Assembly (NCBI GenBank): GCA_029055565.1
Contig: JAIDCZ010000019.1
Location: forward strand, 1 to 36,207
Direction of reading: 5' to 3'
DNA: 36,207 nucleotides
Source: Clostridiales bacterium
GTDB taxonomy: Bacteria; Bacillota; Clostridia; Christensenellales; Pumilibacteraceae
Below the pieces are notes generated by a model. It searched no databases. It saw only the letters and a program-made list of their open reading frames with translations, and was not told the origin of the DNA. The first letter of the stretch is position 1; every line of letters begins with the position of its first letter. Position numbers and translations under genes: made by a program. Positions 8,988 through 17,106 of the stretch are shown here, piece by piece.

Positions 8988-9016
8988 TTGAAATAATCCG
9001 AAATAAGTGATATATT
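8988..9016 (+). promoter_or_regulatory. Sigma-A promoter for the first GNAT gene
   Basis: TTGAAA (8988-8993), a 17-nt spacer and TATATT (9011-9016). The ribosome site AAAGGAG follows 8-10 nt later. Confidence 0.8.
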
Positions 9017-9036
9017 AAAGAGCAAAAGGAGATATT

Positions 9037-9579
9037 ATGGAACATAAAGGCACGCAAACGATAGAAACCGAAAGATTGATTTTAAGACGGTTCGAGCTTT
9101 CGGACGCACAAAATATGTTTGACAACTATTGCGGAAAAGAAAAGGTAACCGAGTTTTTGATTTGGGATGCACATAAAACTATAGAGGACACAAAAAGCTA
9201 TCTTGCGGGCGTTGTTTTGCCGGAATACGATAGGAATGATAAGTATCGTTGGGCTATCGTATGGAAAGAAAACAACCAAGTAATAGGCTGTATAGACGTT
9301 GTCGACAGCAACGAACGAAAACGCAGTGCCGAACTCGGTTGGGTATTAAGTGACGAGTATTGGGGAATTGGCGTTATGCCCGAAGCCGCAAAAAGCGTGT
9401 TAAAGTACTTGTTTGCCGTCGGTTATGAACGCATACAAGCGACCCATCATGTTCAAAACAAAAAGAGCGGCAGGGTAATGGAAAAAATAGGTATGCAATG
9501 CGAGGGCATACACAAAAAATTCAGTATGTTTAAAAACGATACTCTCGTTGATTGTTACTTGTGGGCTATAACAAGATAA
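9037..9579 (+). CDS. GNAT N-acetyltransferase, RimJ/RimL-like (180 aa)
   Basis: This family transfers an acetyl group from acetyl-CoA to an amine, often a protein N-terminus or a small molecule. The N-terminal IETERLILRRFELSDA block is the typical RimJ/RimL opening. The acetyl-CoA loop is visible as DEYWGIGVMPEA, followed by a C-terminal VQNKKSGRVMEKIGM block in which family members usually carry N-x-x-S-x-x-V-x-E-K-x-G. Length is normal. A strong AAAGGAG ribosome site precedes the ATG. The gene has its own promoter. The substrate cannot be told from sequence. Confidence 0.88.
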   Translation: MEHKGTQTIETERLILRRFELSDAQNMFDNYCGKEKVTEFLIWDAHKTIEDTKSYLAGVVLPEYDRNDKYRWAIVWKENNQVIGCIDVVDSNERKRSAELGWVLSDEYWGIGVMPEAAKSVLKYLFAVGYERIQATHHVQNKKSGRVMEKIGMQCEGIHKKFSMFKNDTLVDCYLWAITR

Positions 9580-9609
9580 AATATTTTTAATCATAATATG
9601 AGGTAAATA

Positions 9610-10044
9610 ATGGAGTATACAATAAAACAAGAACGCATGACGGCGGATGAATATATAGAATTTTTAAAAAAGTCGGATTTGGGTTCGCAGTATCCCAAAG
9701 AGAGATTTAAAGAGCGGATAGGAACTTTGGTGAACAAGGCTTCCATTAGTTTAGTAGCCAGAAATAATAGCGGGGATATAATCGGCGTGTGCTTTGGTAT
9801 TACCGATTTTGCGTATTGGCTGTTTATTACGGACTTGGGTGTTGTGCGCGAGTGTGTCGGACAAGGTGTTGGCAAAGCATTGGTGAGAAAGATGCATGAG
9901 TTAGCAGGTGGCGATAAGAATATAGCGATGTATACTTGCGCAAATAGCGGCGCAATTCCGTTCTACGAAAAAATCGGCATGACGCGTTCAACCGATGTAA
10001 TGGAATATAACCATATCGAATGGACTGGTTTCACTGTCGAATAA
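9610..10044 (+). CDS. GNAT N-acetyltransferase (144 aa)
   Basis: A second, unrelated GNAT-fold protein 30 bp after the first. The acetyl-CoA binding turn is RECVGQGVGKALVRKM (R-x-x-G-x-G pattern) at about residues 86-101, preceded by the beta-4 strand ITDLGVV. The late NSGAIPFYEKIGM block is the usual end of the GNAT fold. GAGGT at 9600-9604 serves the ATG. It is probably co-transcribed with the first acetyltransferase, since no terminator separates them and one follows this gene. The substrate is unknown. Confidence 0.85.
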   Translation: MEYTIKQERMTADEYIEFLKKSDLGSQYPKERFKERIGTLVNKASISLVARNNSGDIIGVCFGITDFAYWLFITDLGVVRECVGQGVGKALVRKMHELAGGDKNIAMYTCANSGAIPFYEKIGMTRSTDVMEYNHIEWTGFTVE

Positions 10045-10071
10045 ATGCTGTTAATTTTATCTTCAATTATT

Positions 10072-10102
10072 CCGTGCAATAAATATTTTTGCACGGTTTT
10101 TT
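10072..10102 (+). terminator. Rho-independent terminator after the GNAT pair
   Basis: CCGTGCAA (10072-10079) pairs with TTGCACGG (10089-10096), followed by six T. Confidence 0.9.
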
Positions 10103-10159
10103 GTCGTGCCGAATATCTGATATGGAATTAAAGGAGAAGGTTTTATTTTAAGTAATTTT

Positions 10160-10278
10160 CGGCTTCGCCTAGATTTCTCCGCTACGCGCTGACGCGCTTC
10201 GGTCGAAATGATGGGGTTAGGGCTGTTCAGTTCTATTCCCATCGCCCCGAGCGCAGTCGAAGGGTCTAGGCGAAGCCG
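10160..10278. mobile_element. 119-bp MITE-like palindromic element
   Basis: Perfect 14-bp terminal inverted repeats (CGGCTTCGCCTAGA at 10160-10173, its complement at 10265-10278) bound a non-coding GC-rich interior with REP-like blocks such as CTTCGGTCGAAATGATGG and CGAGCGCAGTCGAAGGG. It carries no open frame. It fills much of the 350-bp gap between the second GNAT gene and murA; the rest of that gap is a terminator and the short dispersed repeat described next. Confidence 0.7.
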
Positions 10279-10304
10279 CACAATTTTTAAAATCTATCCT
10301 TATT

Positions 10305-10340
10305 TTTAATTCTGCATTCTTAATTCTGAATTCTGAATTC
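10305..10340. repeat. Dispersed GAATTAAGAATT-family repeat, copy 1
   Basis: Runs of TTAATTCTGCATTCTTAATT type; the reverse complement carries the GAATTCAGAATTAAGAATGC pattern seen at four other places in the window. It lies upstream of murA, in the opposite orientation to the copy at murA's end. Confidence 0.7.
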
Positions 10341-10396
10341 GTATCGCACGCCCGCGCTTGCGTACACATATACTAACAAAGTAAGAGGAATGTTGT

Positions 10397-11653
10397 ATGC
10401 AAAAACTTATAGTACAAGGCGGGATACCGCTCGGCGGGGAGATTTCCGTTCAGACAGCCAAGAACGCGGCACTCCCTATAATAGCGGCGTGTATCTTGAC
10501 GGAGGAACCTATCGTCATAGAAAAGTGTCCGCACTTAAAGGACATTGACGCTATGATAAATATTATGCGGCATTTGGGGTGTAGCGCGCAATTTTTCGGC
10601 GACAATCTGCACGTTTGCTGTCGCGACGTGTCGTTAAACGTCATAAACGCCGATCTGACGGGTAAACTGCGCTCGTCCATATTTATACTGGGGTCAATCC
10701 TTTCGCGGTGCAGAAAGGCGTACATAAGCCATCCCGGGGGATGCGAGATAGGTTTACGACCCATAGATTTACATATTTCGGGACTGAAAGGATTGTCCGT
10801 AAAAATAGAGGACGACGGCGGCGTTATATGCTGTGACGGCGGCGATATGAAAAGCGGAGTGATAAACCTCGACTTCGCGTCAGTCGGCGCGACCGAAAAC
10901 CTTATGATGGCGGGTGCGCTATTGGACGGCGAAACGGTTATAGTCAACGCCGCGCGCGAGCCGGAGATAGTGGACCTTGCAAACTTTATCAACGCAATGG
11001 GCGGCGACGTGTCGGGCGCGGGCGGATCTATCATTCGCGTGCGGGGCGTGAAAAAGCTTCACGGCTGTACGTATAAGCCGATGCCGGACAGAATTTGCGC
11101 CGGAACCTTTCTTGCGGCGGTGGCGGCTACCGGTGGGTGCGCAACCGTTAAGGACGTAGTGCCCGAGCATTTGTTCGGCATTACCGAGCGGCTTAAAAAG
11201 ACCGGCGCCAAGCTGACCGTGCGCGGCAGTACTGTGCGCATTTGCGCCGACGGCAGACCCAAGGCCATACATAAACTGGAAACCAACGTTTACCCAGCGT
11301 TCCCGACCGATATGCAACCGCAGTTTTGCGCAATGCTGGCGCGTGCCGTCGGCAGTTCGGTTATAGTGGAAAACTTGTTTGAAAATCGGTTCGGCTATAC
11401 GACCGAGCTTATTAAGATGGGCGCCAACGTAACCGTTAAGGACAGAATTGCCGTGGTTGCGGGCGTGCCTAATTTACACGGCGCGGCAGTTAAGGCGTGC
11501 GACCTTCGCGGCGGTGCGGCGCTCGTTATTGCGGCGCTTGCGGCCGAAGGCAAGACCGAAATTTTCGGCACCGAACACATAGACCGCGGTTATGAAAGCA
11601 TAGAGCAGTCGTTTGCGGCGCTTGGGGGAAGGATTGAGAGAATTCAGAATTAA
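10397..11653 (+). CDS. murA: UDP-N-acetylglucosamine 1-carboxyvinyltransferase
   Basis: MurA catalyses the first committed step of peptidoglycan synthesis, moving enolpyruvate from PEP to UDP-GlcNAc in the cytoplasm. Residues K22 and N23 (TAKNAALP), the loop cysteine C116 in HPGGCEIGLRPIDLHISGL, D305 in FPTDMQPQ, and the DLRGGAALVIAALAAEG block near the end are all present. The cysteine is the residue that fosfomycin alkylates in the family, so the enzyme should be of the sensitive type. Length (418 aa) is normal. GAGGA precedes the ATG. It stands directly upstream of the ftsQ-like gene, as in many Clostridia. The last codons (IQN) and the stop lie inside a dispersed repeat, so the C-terminus may have been altered by its insertion. 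Confidence 0.96.
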   Translation: MQKLIVQGGIPLGGEISVQTAKNAALPIIAACILTEEPIVIEKCPHLKDIDAMINIMRHLGCSAQFFGDNLHVCCRDVSLNVINADLTGKLRSSIFILGSILSRCRKAYISHPGGCEIGLRPIDLHISGLKGLSVKIEDDGGVICCDGGDMKSGVINLDFASVGATENLMMAGALLDGETVIVNAAREPEIVDLANFINAMGGDVSGAGGSIIRVRGVKKLHGCTYKPMPDRICAGTFLAAVAATGGCATVKDVVPEHLFGITERLKKTGAKLTVRGSTVRICADGRPKAIHKLETNVYPAFPTDMQPQFCAMLARAVGSSVIVENLFENRFGYTTELIKMGANVTVKDRIAVVAGVPNLHGAAVKACDLRGGAALVIAALAAEGKTEIFGTEHIDRGYESIEQSFAALGGRIERIQN

Positions 11654-11667
11654 GAATTATGAATGCA
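11640..11667. repeat. Dispersed GAATTAAGAATT-family repeat, copy 2, overlapping the murA stop
   Basis: GAATTCAGAATTAAGAATTA and following bases. The TAA of murA lies in it. Between this copy and the next (11668-11732) there is a stretch (GATTCCTCATTGCGTTCGGA) that resembles a decayed REP-type repeat. Confidence 0.7.
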
Positions 11668-11732
11668 AAATGTAGCAGCGTTCGCGGCATTAAGGTTGAG
11701 ATTCCTCATTGCGTTCGGAATGACAAAATAAA

Positions 11733-11782
11733 ATGCAGAATTAAGAATTAAGAATGAACGTATAATTCCGAATTCCGAATTT
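11733..11782. repeat. Dispersed GAATTAAGAATT-family repeat, copy 3
   Basis: GCAGAATTAAGAATTAAGAA followed by AATTCCGAATTCCGAATT. It ends just before the promoter of the ftsQ-like gene. Confidence 0.7.
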
Positions 11783-11793
11783 GCTAATAATAC

Positions 11794-11822
11794 TTGCATT
11801 TTATAATATAGTTTGTTATACT
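11794..11822 (+). promoter_or_regulatory. Sigma-A promoter for the ftsQ-like gene
   Basis: TTGCAT (11794-11799), a 17-nt spacer and TATACT (11817-11822). The ATG lies only 8 nt after the -10, so the mRNA would be leaderless. A second possible -10 (TATAAT, 11802-11807) with a poorer -35 could give a longer leader. Confidence 0.65.
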
Positions 11823-11830
11823 TACTATGT

Positions 11831-12700
11831 ATGCGTAACAAAAAGCTGATTACATTGTTAATAGTGGTGTTGGTGCTGGTGATATTGGCTATCATTTGCG
11901 GCGCTACTTTTATCGTTAGGCATGTGGACGCGTACAGCTACTACGACAATCTGCTGATAGAGGAGTACGACAAAAAAATCGTATCCGCGTCGGGCGTTAG
12001 TAAAAACGGTTCAATGTTTTTCGTCGACGAAGCGGCGGTTAAGTCTAAGGTGGAAAAGGCCTTCCCCGACGTAGAGGTTATAAACGTTAAGCGCAGTTTC
12101 CCCGACAGAGTTACCATTAACTACGTTATTTACGAAAAATCGTTCCAGTACCAAAACGGCGACAAGTATTACCAATGCTATTCGTCGGGTAGGATAGGCA
12201 GCGCGTCGGACGTCAAGTCGGCGGGGTATTTTACGATCAAGCCGTCGTCGGCAACGTCCACTACCGTCGGCAGTTACTTCCAGTCCGGGGACGGAAGGGA
12301 CAGACGGTACGTCGACGCCATAATCAAGTTTTTGCGTTCCAAAGGTTTGATAGATTTTCAAATCAACCAGTTTATCAACTTTATAGATTTTCGCCGCAAC
12401 GGCTACGTGTACATTCGCACCAATGCCGGCTGTTCCATAGAGATCCACGACAACGGCGGCGCGGACTTTAACGCTATGCTCGAGCGCGGTTTTGCCGTGT
12501 ACTCCAAAATGGATCCACAGCTTACCGATATAAGGCAAACACAAGGACTTATAAAGGTTTATCCCAACCTCAGCCAAGGCGCTGACGATCCGGTGCGTTG
12601 CGTGTATCTTAGACCACTTCAAGACGAATATGATAACAAGGTTTACACCGACGAGGGGTATTACACTCGGCATTACGAGGACGTAGCGCAAGGCGCGTAA
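11831..12700 (+). CDS. ftsQ: Cell division protein FtsQ/DivIB-like (289 aa)
   Basis: FtsQ/DivIB is a bitopic divisome protein whose extracytoplasmic POTRA domain links early and late division proteins. Here a short basic N-terminus (MRNKK) is followed by one membrane helix at residues 6-31. A POTRA-like segment comes next (about residues 50-105) with the pattern FFVDEAAVKSKVEKAFP...VKRSFPDRVTINYVIYEKS. A beta-rich extracellular domain follows. Identity is low, so the assignment rests on topology, the POTRA pattern and the position just before ftsA-ftsZ. The ATG at 11831 has no Shine-Dalgarno; an in-frame TTG at 11813 has none either and overlaps the -10 box. Confidence 0.8.
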   Translation: MRNKKLITLLIVVLVLVILAIICGATFIVRHVDAYSYYDNLLIEEYDKKIVSASGVSKNGSMFFVDEAAVKSKVEKAFPDVEVINVKRSFPDRVTINYVIYEKSFQYQNGDKYYQCYSSGRIGSASDVKSAGYFTIKPSSATSTTVGSYFQSGDGRDRRYVDAIIKFLRSKGLIDFQINQFINFIDFRRNGYVYIRTNAGCSIEIHDNGGADFNAMLERGFAVYSKMDPQLTDIRQTQGLIKVYPNLSQGADDPVRCVYLRPLQDEYDNKVYTDEGYYTRHYEDVAQGA

Positions 12701-12723
12701 TTCAACTATTTTCAGCCGTACAC

Positions 12724-12752
12724 TTGACAACCATACTATGGTAGTGTATAAT
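12724..12752 (+). promoter_or_regulatory. Consensus sigma-A promoter for ftsA-ftsZ with a palindrome in the spacer
   Basis: TTGACA (12724-12729), a 17-nt spacer and TATAAT (12747-12752), an exact consensus. The spacer contains the perfect palindrome ACCATA-C-TATGGT (12730-12742), a candidate operator. Confidence 0.9.
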
Positions 12753-12783
12753 TTCAATCATAGATAGTATTAGGGGTAATGTC

Positions 12784-13995
12784 TTGAAACAAAGCGTTGC
12801 AATTCTGGATTTAGGCACGAGCAAGATAACCGTGTTGATCGGTAGCCGAGGCATAAACAATACGATAAACCTTGACGGAGTCGGGGTTTGCGAGTATGCC
12901 GGTTATTCGTGTGGGCAATGGTTGGACGGCGAAAGATTGTCGCACTGCATCGGACAAGCTATTTCGAGTGCGCAGTCTCGCGCGCGGCAAAAAATAGACA
13001 AGCTGTACGTAGGCGTGCCCAACGAATTTTCGCAGTGCCATGTCGTTGACGTAGGCATTTCGCTCAACAAAAAGCGCAGAGTTACCGAAAAGGACGTTCA
13101 AGCACTTTTGGACAGCGGCAACACCTTTGCCGACCCGACGAGAACGGTTGTCAATATGCAACCCATATACTACACGCTGGACAACTCGCACAAGCTGATA
13201 GAGCCGGTGGATATGACGTCCACCAAGCTTAACGGCAGTATTTCGTACATACTTGCGAGAAACGACTTTATAGAGGATATTACCGCCGCGGCGGGAATGG
13301 CGGAAATTGATAACGTAGAATTCCTTTCCGCGTCGCTTGCGGAGCTGATGTTGTTGTTTGACGACTTCCGTCGTGATAAATGCGTAATGCTGGCGGACGT
13401 AGGTGCGCTGGGCACTGCGCTGACCATAGGTAGGGGCGACGGCATTTGCGTGCAAAAATACTTTGCTTGGGGCGGTAGACGTATTACCGATGCGCTTGCG
13501 GAAAAGTTCGATATTCCGTATAAGTTAGCCGAACAGCTAAAGCGCAAGGTTATTCTGTCGCTCGAGCCGGACTTCGTTCCGCCGCCCGACGAGGCGGAGC
13601 CGCCAGTGGTTCAGACCGAATACGAGCTGGAAGTGGGTGGCGAGATTAGGCGCTTTGACGTTGCGGAAACCAACCTTACGGTGCGGCTGGAAATAGAACA
13701 GCTTGCGCGGTATATCAAAAAAGCGCTAAAGCAATGCAACTACGATTATCCGGAATATATACCGCTGTCCGTAACCGGCGGAGGCATTATTCCCATGCGC
13801 GGGGCAATAGAGTATTTGTCCGAATGCCTTGCGCACGATACCGAAGCGGTCAAGCCGTCCCAGCCTATGCTGGACAGTGCACCGTTGTCGTCCGCGCTCG
13901 GCATACTTAATATGGTACTGCTTAGCAATCCGGTAGACGACGGAGTGATAAAAAGATTTAAACGTTGGTTTTCCAAACGTAAACAAAAGGAGTGA
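12784..13995 (+). CDS. ftsA: Cell division protein FtsA
   Basis: FtsA is an actin-like ATPase that tethers FtsZ filaments to the membrane. The opening VAILDLGTSKITVLIG is the phosphate-1 motif; VMLADVGALGTALTIGRGDG corresponds to phosphate-2, and LSVTGGGIIPMRGAIEYLS to the adenosine region. The C-terminus ends in a basic amphipathic helix (GVIKRFKRWFSKRKQKE), as expected for the membrane-targeting sequence. At 403 aa it is slightly shorter than usual and diverged. The start is a TTG at 12784 with AGGGG 7 nt upstream; the nearby ATG at 12779 runs into a stop. FtsZ follows 5 bp later, its ribosome site lying within the end of ftsA. Confidence 0.92.
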   Translation: MKQSVAILDLGTSKITVLIGSRGINNTINLDGVGVCEYAGYSCGQWLDGERLSHCIGQAISSAQSRARQKIDKLYVGVPNEFSQCHVVDVGISLNKKRRVTEKDVQALLDSGNTFADPTRTVVNMQPIYYTLDNSHKLIEPVDMTSTKLNGSISYILARNDFIEDITAAAGMAEIDNVEFLSASLAELMLLFDDFRRDKCVMLADVGALGTALTIGRGDGICVQKYFAWGGRRITDALAEKFDIPYKLAEQLKRKVILSLEPDFVPPPDEAEPPVVQTEYELEVGGEIRRFDVAETNLTVRLEIEQLARYIKKALKQCNYDYPEYIPLSVTGGGIIPMRGAIEYLSECLAHDTEAVKPSQPMLDSAPLSSALGILNMVLLSNPVDDGVIKRFKRWFSKRKQKE

Positions 13996-14000
13996 TAGAT

Positions 14001-15221
14001 ATGGTAGATTCGCAATACGGTACGAATTTTCAGGACGACGATTCCGGTTCGCCCGTTAAAGTAATGATAGTAGGCGTCGGCGGCGGCGGCAGTAACGCCG
14101 TTGACAATATGATTGAGGCGCAAGTGAAAGTCAACGTTTTCATGGCTATCAACACCGACAAGCAAGCGCTTCGCATATCCAAGGCCACGCGCAGAGTGCA
14201 AATCGGGTCCAACATAACCAAGGGCTACGGCGCGGGCGCAAACCCCGAAAAGGGTAGGCTTGCCGCCGAGGAATGCCGCGAAACGCTGACCAAGCTTATA
14301 AAGGACATCGACTTGGTGTTTATTACCGCCGGCATGGGCGGCGGTACCGGCACCGGTGCGGCGCCAGTAATTGCGGAGATAGCGCACAACCTCGACAAGC
14401 TGGTCGTGGCGTTTGTTACCACGCCGTTCAAGTTTGAGGGCGAGGTGCGTATGCGCAACGCGCAAGCGGGCATTACCGAACTGCGCAAGTGGGTCGATTC
14501 CATAATAATCGTGCCCAACGAGCGGCTTGCTTCGGTTGCCAAGGACTTGACCACGCAAGAAGCCTTCAAGTACGCCGACGACATTTTGCGCCAAGGCGTT
14601 CAAGCATTGACAGATATTATAGTCAACCCCGGCAAAATCAACGTCGACTTTGCTGATATACATACCATACTCGAGGACGGCGGCGACGCAATTATGGCCA
14701 TAGGCCGTGCAAGCGGCGCCAACCGCGCCGTGGAGGCCGTTAAGCGCGCCGTAAACAATACCGTGCTTGATACTTCCATCGAAGGCGCTACCCGCGCTAT
14801 AGTCCAAGTCGAGGGTAGGGAAGTGAAAATGAACGAGGTGTCGCAAGCCGTAGAGCTCGTGCGCGACATTTGCGCCAAGGAGGCGAATATCGTTTTCGGC
14901 CACGCAATCGTTCCCGAGCTTAAGGATCAGCTTCAAGTCACAATTATCGCAACAGGCTTTAACCGCGGTGCCGGCGCGCCTCAAGCGCAACAGCAACAAG
15001 CCGTGCCGCAACCGCCGGTGCAGCCTATACCGCCGCGCCAAACTCAGCAGCCCATACCGCCGCAACAGCCGGTACAGCCGCGCCAGCCGCAAGGCAACGT
15101 TCCGCCGTTATTTTCCCAGCAGTACAGACAACAGCCGCAACGGCCGGTAGACGACGGCTACGTGAGCATGGACGACGACAGCGAGCAGTCGTGGCTTGAT
15201 AAGCTCAAAAAACGCCGTTAA
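14001..15221 (+). CDS. ftsZ: Cell division protein FtsZ
   Basis: FtsZ is the tubulin-like GTPase that forms the division ring. The tubulin signature GMGGGTGTG is at residues 111-119, the N-terminal GVGGGGSNAVDNMIE loop is intact, and the T7-loop region is present. After the GTPase core comes a Gln/Pro-rich linker of about 60 residues and a short tail (EQSWLDKLKKRR) that lacks the usual DIPPFLR-type FtsA-binding core, so binding to the diverged FtsA here may use a different tail motif. The ATG at 14001 is chosen because AAAGGAG (13986-13992) is 8 nt upstream; a GTG at 13992 overlaps that site. Confidence 0.97.
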   Translation: MVDSQYGTNFQDDDSGSPVKVMIVGVGGGGSNAVDNMIEAQVKVNVFMAINTDKQALRISKATRRVQIGSNITKGYGAGANPEKGRLAAEECRETLTKLIKDIDLVFITAGMGGGTGTGAAPVIAEIAHNLDKLVVAFVTTPFKFEGEVRMRNAQAGITELRKWVDSIIIVPNERLASVAKDLTTQEAFKYADDILRQGVQALTDIIVNPGKINVDFADIHTILEDGGDAIMAIGRASGANRAVEAVKRAVNNTVLDTSIEGATRAIVQVEGREVKMNEVSQAVELVRDICAKEANIVFGHAIVPELKDQLQVTIIATGFNRGAGAPQAQQQQAVPQPPVQPIPPRQTQQPIPPQQPVQPRQPQGNVPPLFSQQYRQQPQRPVDDGYVSMDDDSEQSWLDKLKKRR

Positions 15222-15489
15222 CTTGGCGACACATGCATCGTCGGATACGGCTACGTTTGCACCGCCCGCTCGGTTGCGTAGGTGGGTCTACGCGCCCATC
15301 GCGTGTGGTACAACTGTTGCTCGTCTGCGACGCGCCTTCGCCGCCAAGGCTTGTACAGTCTGTATGGCTTGTACAAATCAATATATTACATATGGACTAT
15401 CGCAATGTGCGGTAGTCTTTTTTCGTGCTAAAAAGTGAAAAACGGAATGTGACAAAATAGCCGCTAAACTTATAAAAAGCGTAGGGCGT
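15222..15489. other. ftsZ-spoIIGA intergenic region
   Basis: No supportable gene. It holds a small perfect hairpin (GCGTAG 15276-15281 with CTACGC 15288-15293), a direct repeat GGCTTGTACA near 15348-15371, and the ftsZ terminator. The GC-rich part up to about 15360 may simply be ftsZ 3' UTR. Confidence 0.5.
15395..15423 (+). terminator. Rho-independent terminator after ftsZ
   Basis: GACTATCGCA (15395-15404) pairs with TGCGGTAGTC (15408-15417) with one G-T pair, followed by six T. Confidence 0.88.
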
Positions 15490-15533
15490 TTCGACATAAT
15501 GGTAAAGACAATGCAAAACGGATTTGCTACAAT
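15490..15533 (+). promoter_or_regulatory. Candidate Spo0A box and promoter for spoIIGA-sigE
   Basis: TTCGACA (15490-15496) is an exact match to the Spo0A box in one orientation (TGTCGAA in the other). A -10-like TACAAT lies at 15528-15533, with AAGACA 17 nt before it as a weak -35. A second, one-mismatch box (TGACAAA) is at 15450-15456. In Bacillus the spoIIG operon is a Spo0A-activated sigma-A promoter with a poor -35, so the arrangement fits. Confidence 0.55.
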
Positions 15534-15555
15534 GTGCGTACCGAGGTTGAGTGCG

Positions 15556-16383
15556 ATGTATATTGAGTTCGTAATTGCAGATAATCTGTTGCTGACGTAT
15601 CTTGCCTTATCTGCGGCGGCCAAGCTGTGCCACTGCAAGGTTAGGGTTTGGCGGCTTATAGTTGCGTCCGTCGTCGGTACTGCCGTAGCCGTGTTCTATC
15701 CGTTTATCCGTTCCGCGTACGCTTCGATTGCCGTCAAGCTGTGCTTGTGGGTCGCGCTCAGCTTTATTGCGTACTTTGGCACGGCGCGGCCGATAGTTGC
15801 AGCGGTAGTGTTTTTGGGCTGTACGTTTGCGCTGGGCGGAGCGTGTTACGCGGCAGAGCTTTGCCTTTGCGGCGGGAAAAACGTGAGCGAGTTTATTGCG
15901 CGTTATCCCATATGCTTGGTGCTTATTTGCGGCGTCGCAGTGTACTGCGGTATGCGGTATTGCGTGCGGCGTTTGCGCGTACCGCGCGTACGAGCGCCGT
16001 ACGAGTACGGAACGGAGGTTTCGGTGTTCGATACCAAAATGAAGTTTGCGGCCTTTCTGGATACCGGCAACTGCGTATTTGACGCACGTTCCGGCCTACC
16101 GGTGGTGATAACCGATATAGATAGATTTACGGACAAGCTGAACGTAGAAGGGGCGGTTAAGTTTGCCAAATCGTTGCCCAAGCTGCGAACGATCAAAGCC
16201 AAAACTCCGGCTGGCGAAACGGTTATTTACTTGGTGCGGCCGACCGAAATATCGGTCTATTCGGACAGGCAGTGGCATAAAATAAATGCAATGGTAGGCC
16301 TTGTCGGCGGGCAAGGCAAACGGTTTTCGGACGTGCACGAAATGTTGCTGTGTCCGGCGGCCATGACGGATATAGGGAGGTAG
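15556..16383 (+). CDS. spoIIGA: Sporulation sigma-E factor-processing peptidase SpoIIGA
   Basis: SpoIIGA is the membrane-bound aspartic protease that removes the pro-sequence of SigE at the start of mother-cell sporulation. The N-terminal half has five predicted membrane helices (about residues 1-130) and the C-terminal half is the soluble protease domain. The catalytic motif FLDTGN places the active Asp at residue 169. The frame is open to an ATG at 15499, but that start would overlap the promoter region; [18 protein letters not shown] at 15556 is the usual SpoIIGA opening, with GAGG 9 nt upstream. The sigE gene starts 1 bp after the stop. Confidence 0.93.
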   Translation: MYIEFVIADNLLLTYLALSAAAKLCHCKVRVWRLIVASVVGTAVAVFYPFIRSAYASIAVKLCLWVALSFIAYFGTARPIVAAVVFLGCTFALGGACYAAELCLCGGKNVSEFIARYPICLVLICGVAVYCGMRYCVRRLRVPRVRAPYEYGTEVSVFDTKMKFAAFLDTGNCVFDARSGLPVVITDIDRFTDKLNVEGAVKFAKSLPKLRTIKAKTPAGETVIYLVRPTEISVYSDRQWHKINAMVGLVGGQGKRFSDVHEMLLCPAAMTDIGR

Positions 16384-16384
16384 T

Positions 16385-17095
16385 ATGATACTTAACAGCA
16401 TACTTGCGGCTATTAAGCGCGCGTTGTCGGGCAATAGTGATTGCGATTTGGAATACGTAACCTCGGGCGACGGCTTGCCGCACCCGCTCGAACCGCAAGA
16501 GGAAGCGGACGCCATTGCTCGGCTTAAAACCGACCCTACCGTCAAGGCGCTTTTGATAGAGCATAATTTGCGGCTCGTCGTGTACATAGCGCGCAAGTTC
16601 GACAACACCGGCGTGGACGTGGAGGATTTGATTTCCATAGGCACGGTGGGGCTTATTAAGGCGGTAAATTCGTTTGATTCGGACAAGAACATCAAGCTTG
16701 CCACGTACGCCTCGCGGTGCATAGAAAACGAAATACTTATGCACTTGCGGCGTGTGGTGCGGTTGCGCGCCGAGGTATCGCTGGACGAGCCGTTGAACGT
16801 TGATGCCGACGGCAACGAGCTGGTTATGGCGGACATACTCGGCACCGACCCCGACGCAGTGGGTAAGGAGCTGGAAAACGAGGCCGAGTGTCGATTGCTG
16901 AACGAAGCGCTGGAGCGACTTAACAGTCGCGAGCGCGTAATTATGCAAATGCGGTTCGGCCTGGGCGGCAAAAGCGAAAAGACCCAAAAGGAGGTTGCCG
17001 ACCTTTTGGGCATATCGCAATCGTATATTTCGCGCTTGGAAAAAAAGATTATTTACAGACTTAAAAAGGACATAAGCAAGGCGTTGCAAATATAG
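16385..17095 (+). CDS. sigE: RNA polymerase sporulation sigma factor SigE (pro-sigma-E)
   Basis: SigE is the early mother-cell sigma factor, made as an inactive precursor. Residues 1-23 are the pro-sequence (hydrophobic, amphipathic); the mature part begins near [12 protein letters not shown]. Region 2 reads [21 protein letters not shown]...[14 protein letters not shown]...[20 protein letters not shown], close to Bacillus SigE, and region 4 ends in the helix-turn-helix [19 protein letters not shown]. Length 236 is typical. The ribosome site GGAGGT overlaps the spoIIGA stop, so the two are translationally close-coupled. There is no visible terminator before the convergent sigG, whose stop lies 11 bp away. 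Confidence 0.96.
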   Translation: MILNSILAAIKRALSGNSDCDLEYVTSGDGLPHPLEPQEEADAIARLKTDPTVKALLIEHNLRLVVYIARKFDNTGVDVEDLISIGTVGLIKAVNSFDSDKNIKLATYASRCIENEILMHLRRVVRLRAEVSLDEPLNVDADGNELVMADILGTDPDAVGKELENEAECRLLNEALERLNSRERVIMQMRFGLGGKSEKTQKEVADLLGISQSYISRLEKKIIYRLKKDISKALQI

Positions 17096-17106
17096 CGGAA
17101 TTGCCG

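Noticed and set aside
15196-15438. Small frames between ftsZ and spoIIGA
   Set aside because: They overlap the ftsZ end or terminator and have no ribosome site; codon use is unlike that of the neighbours.
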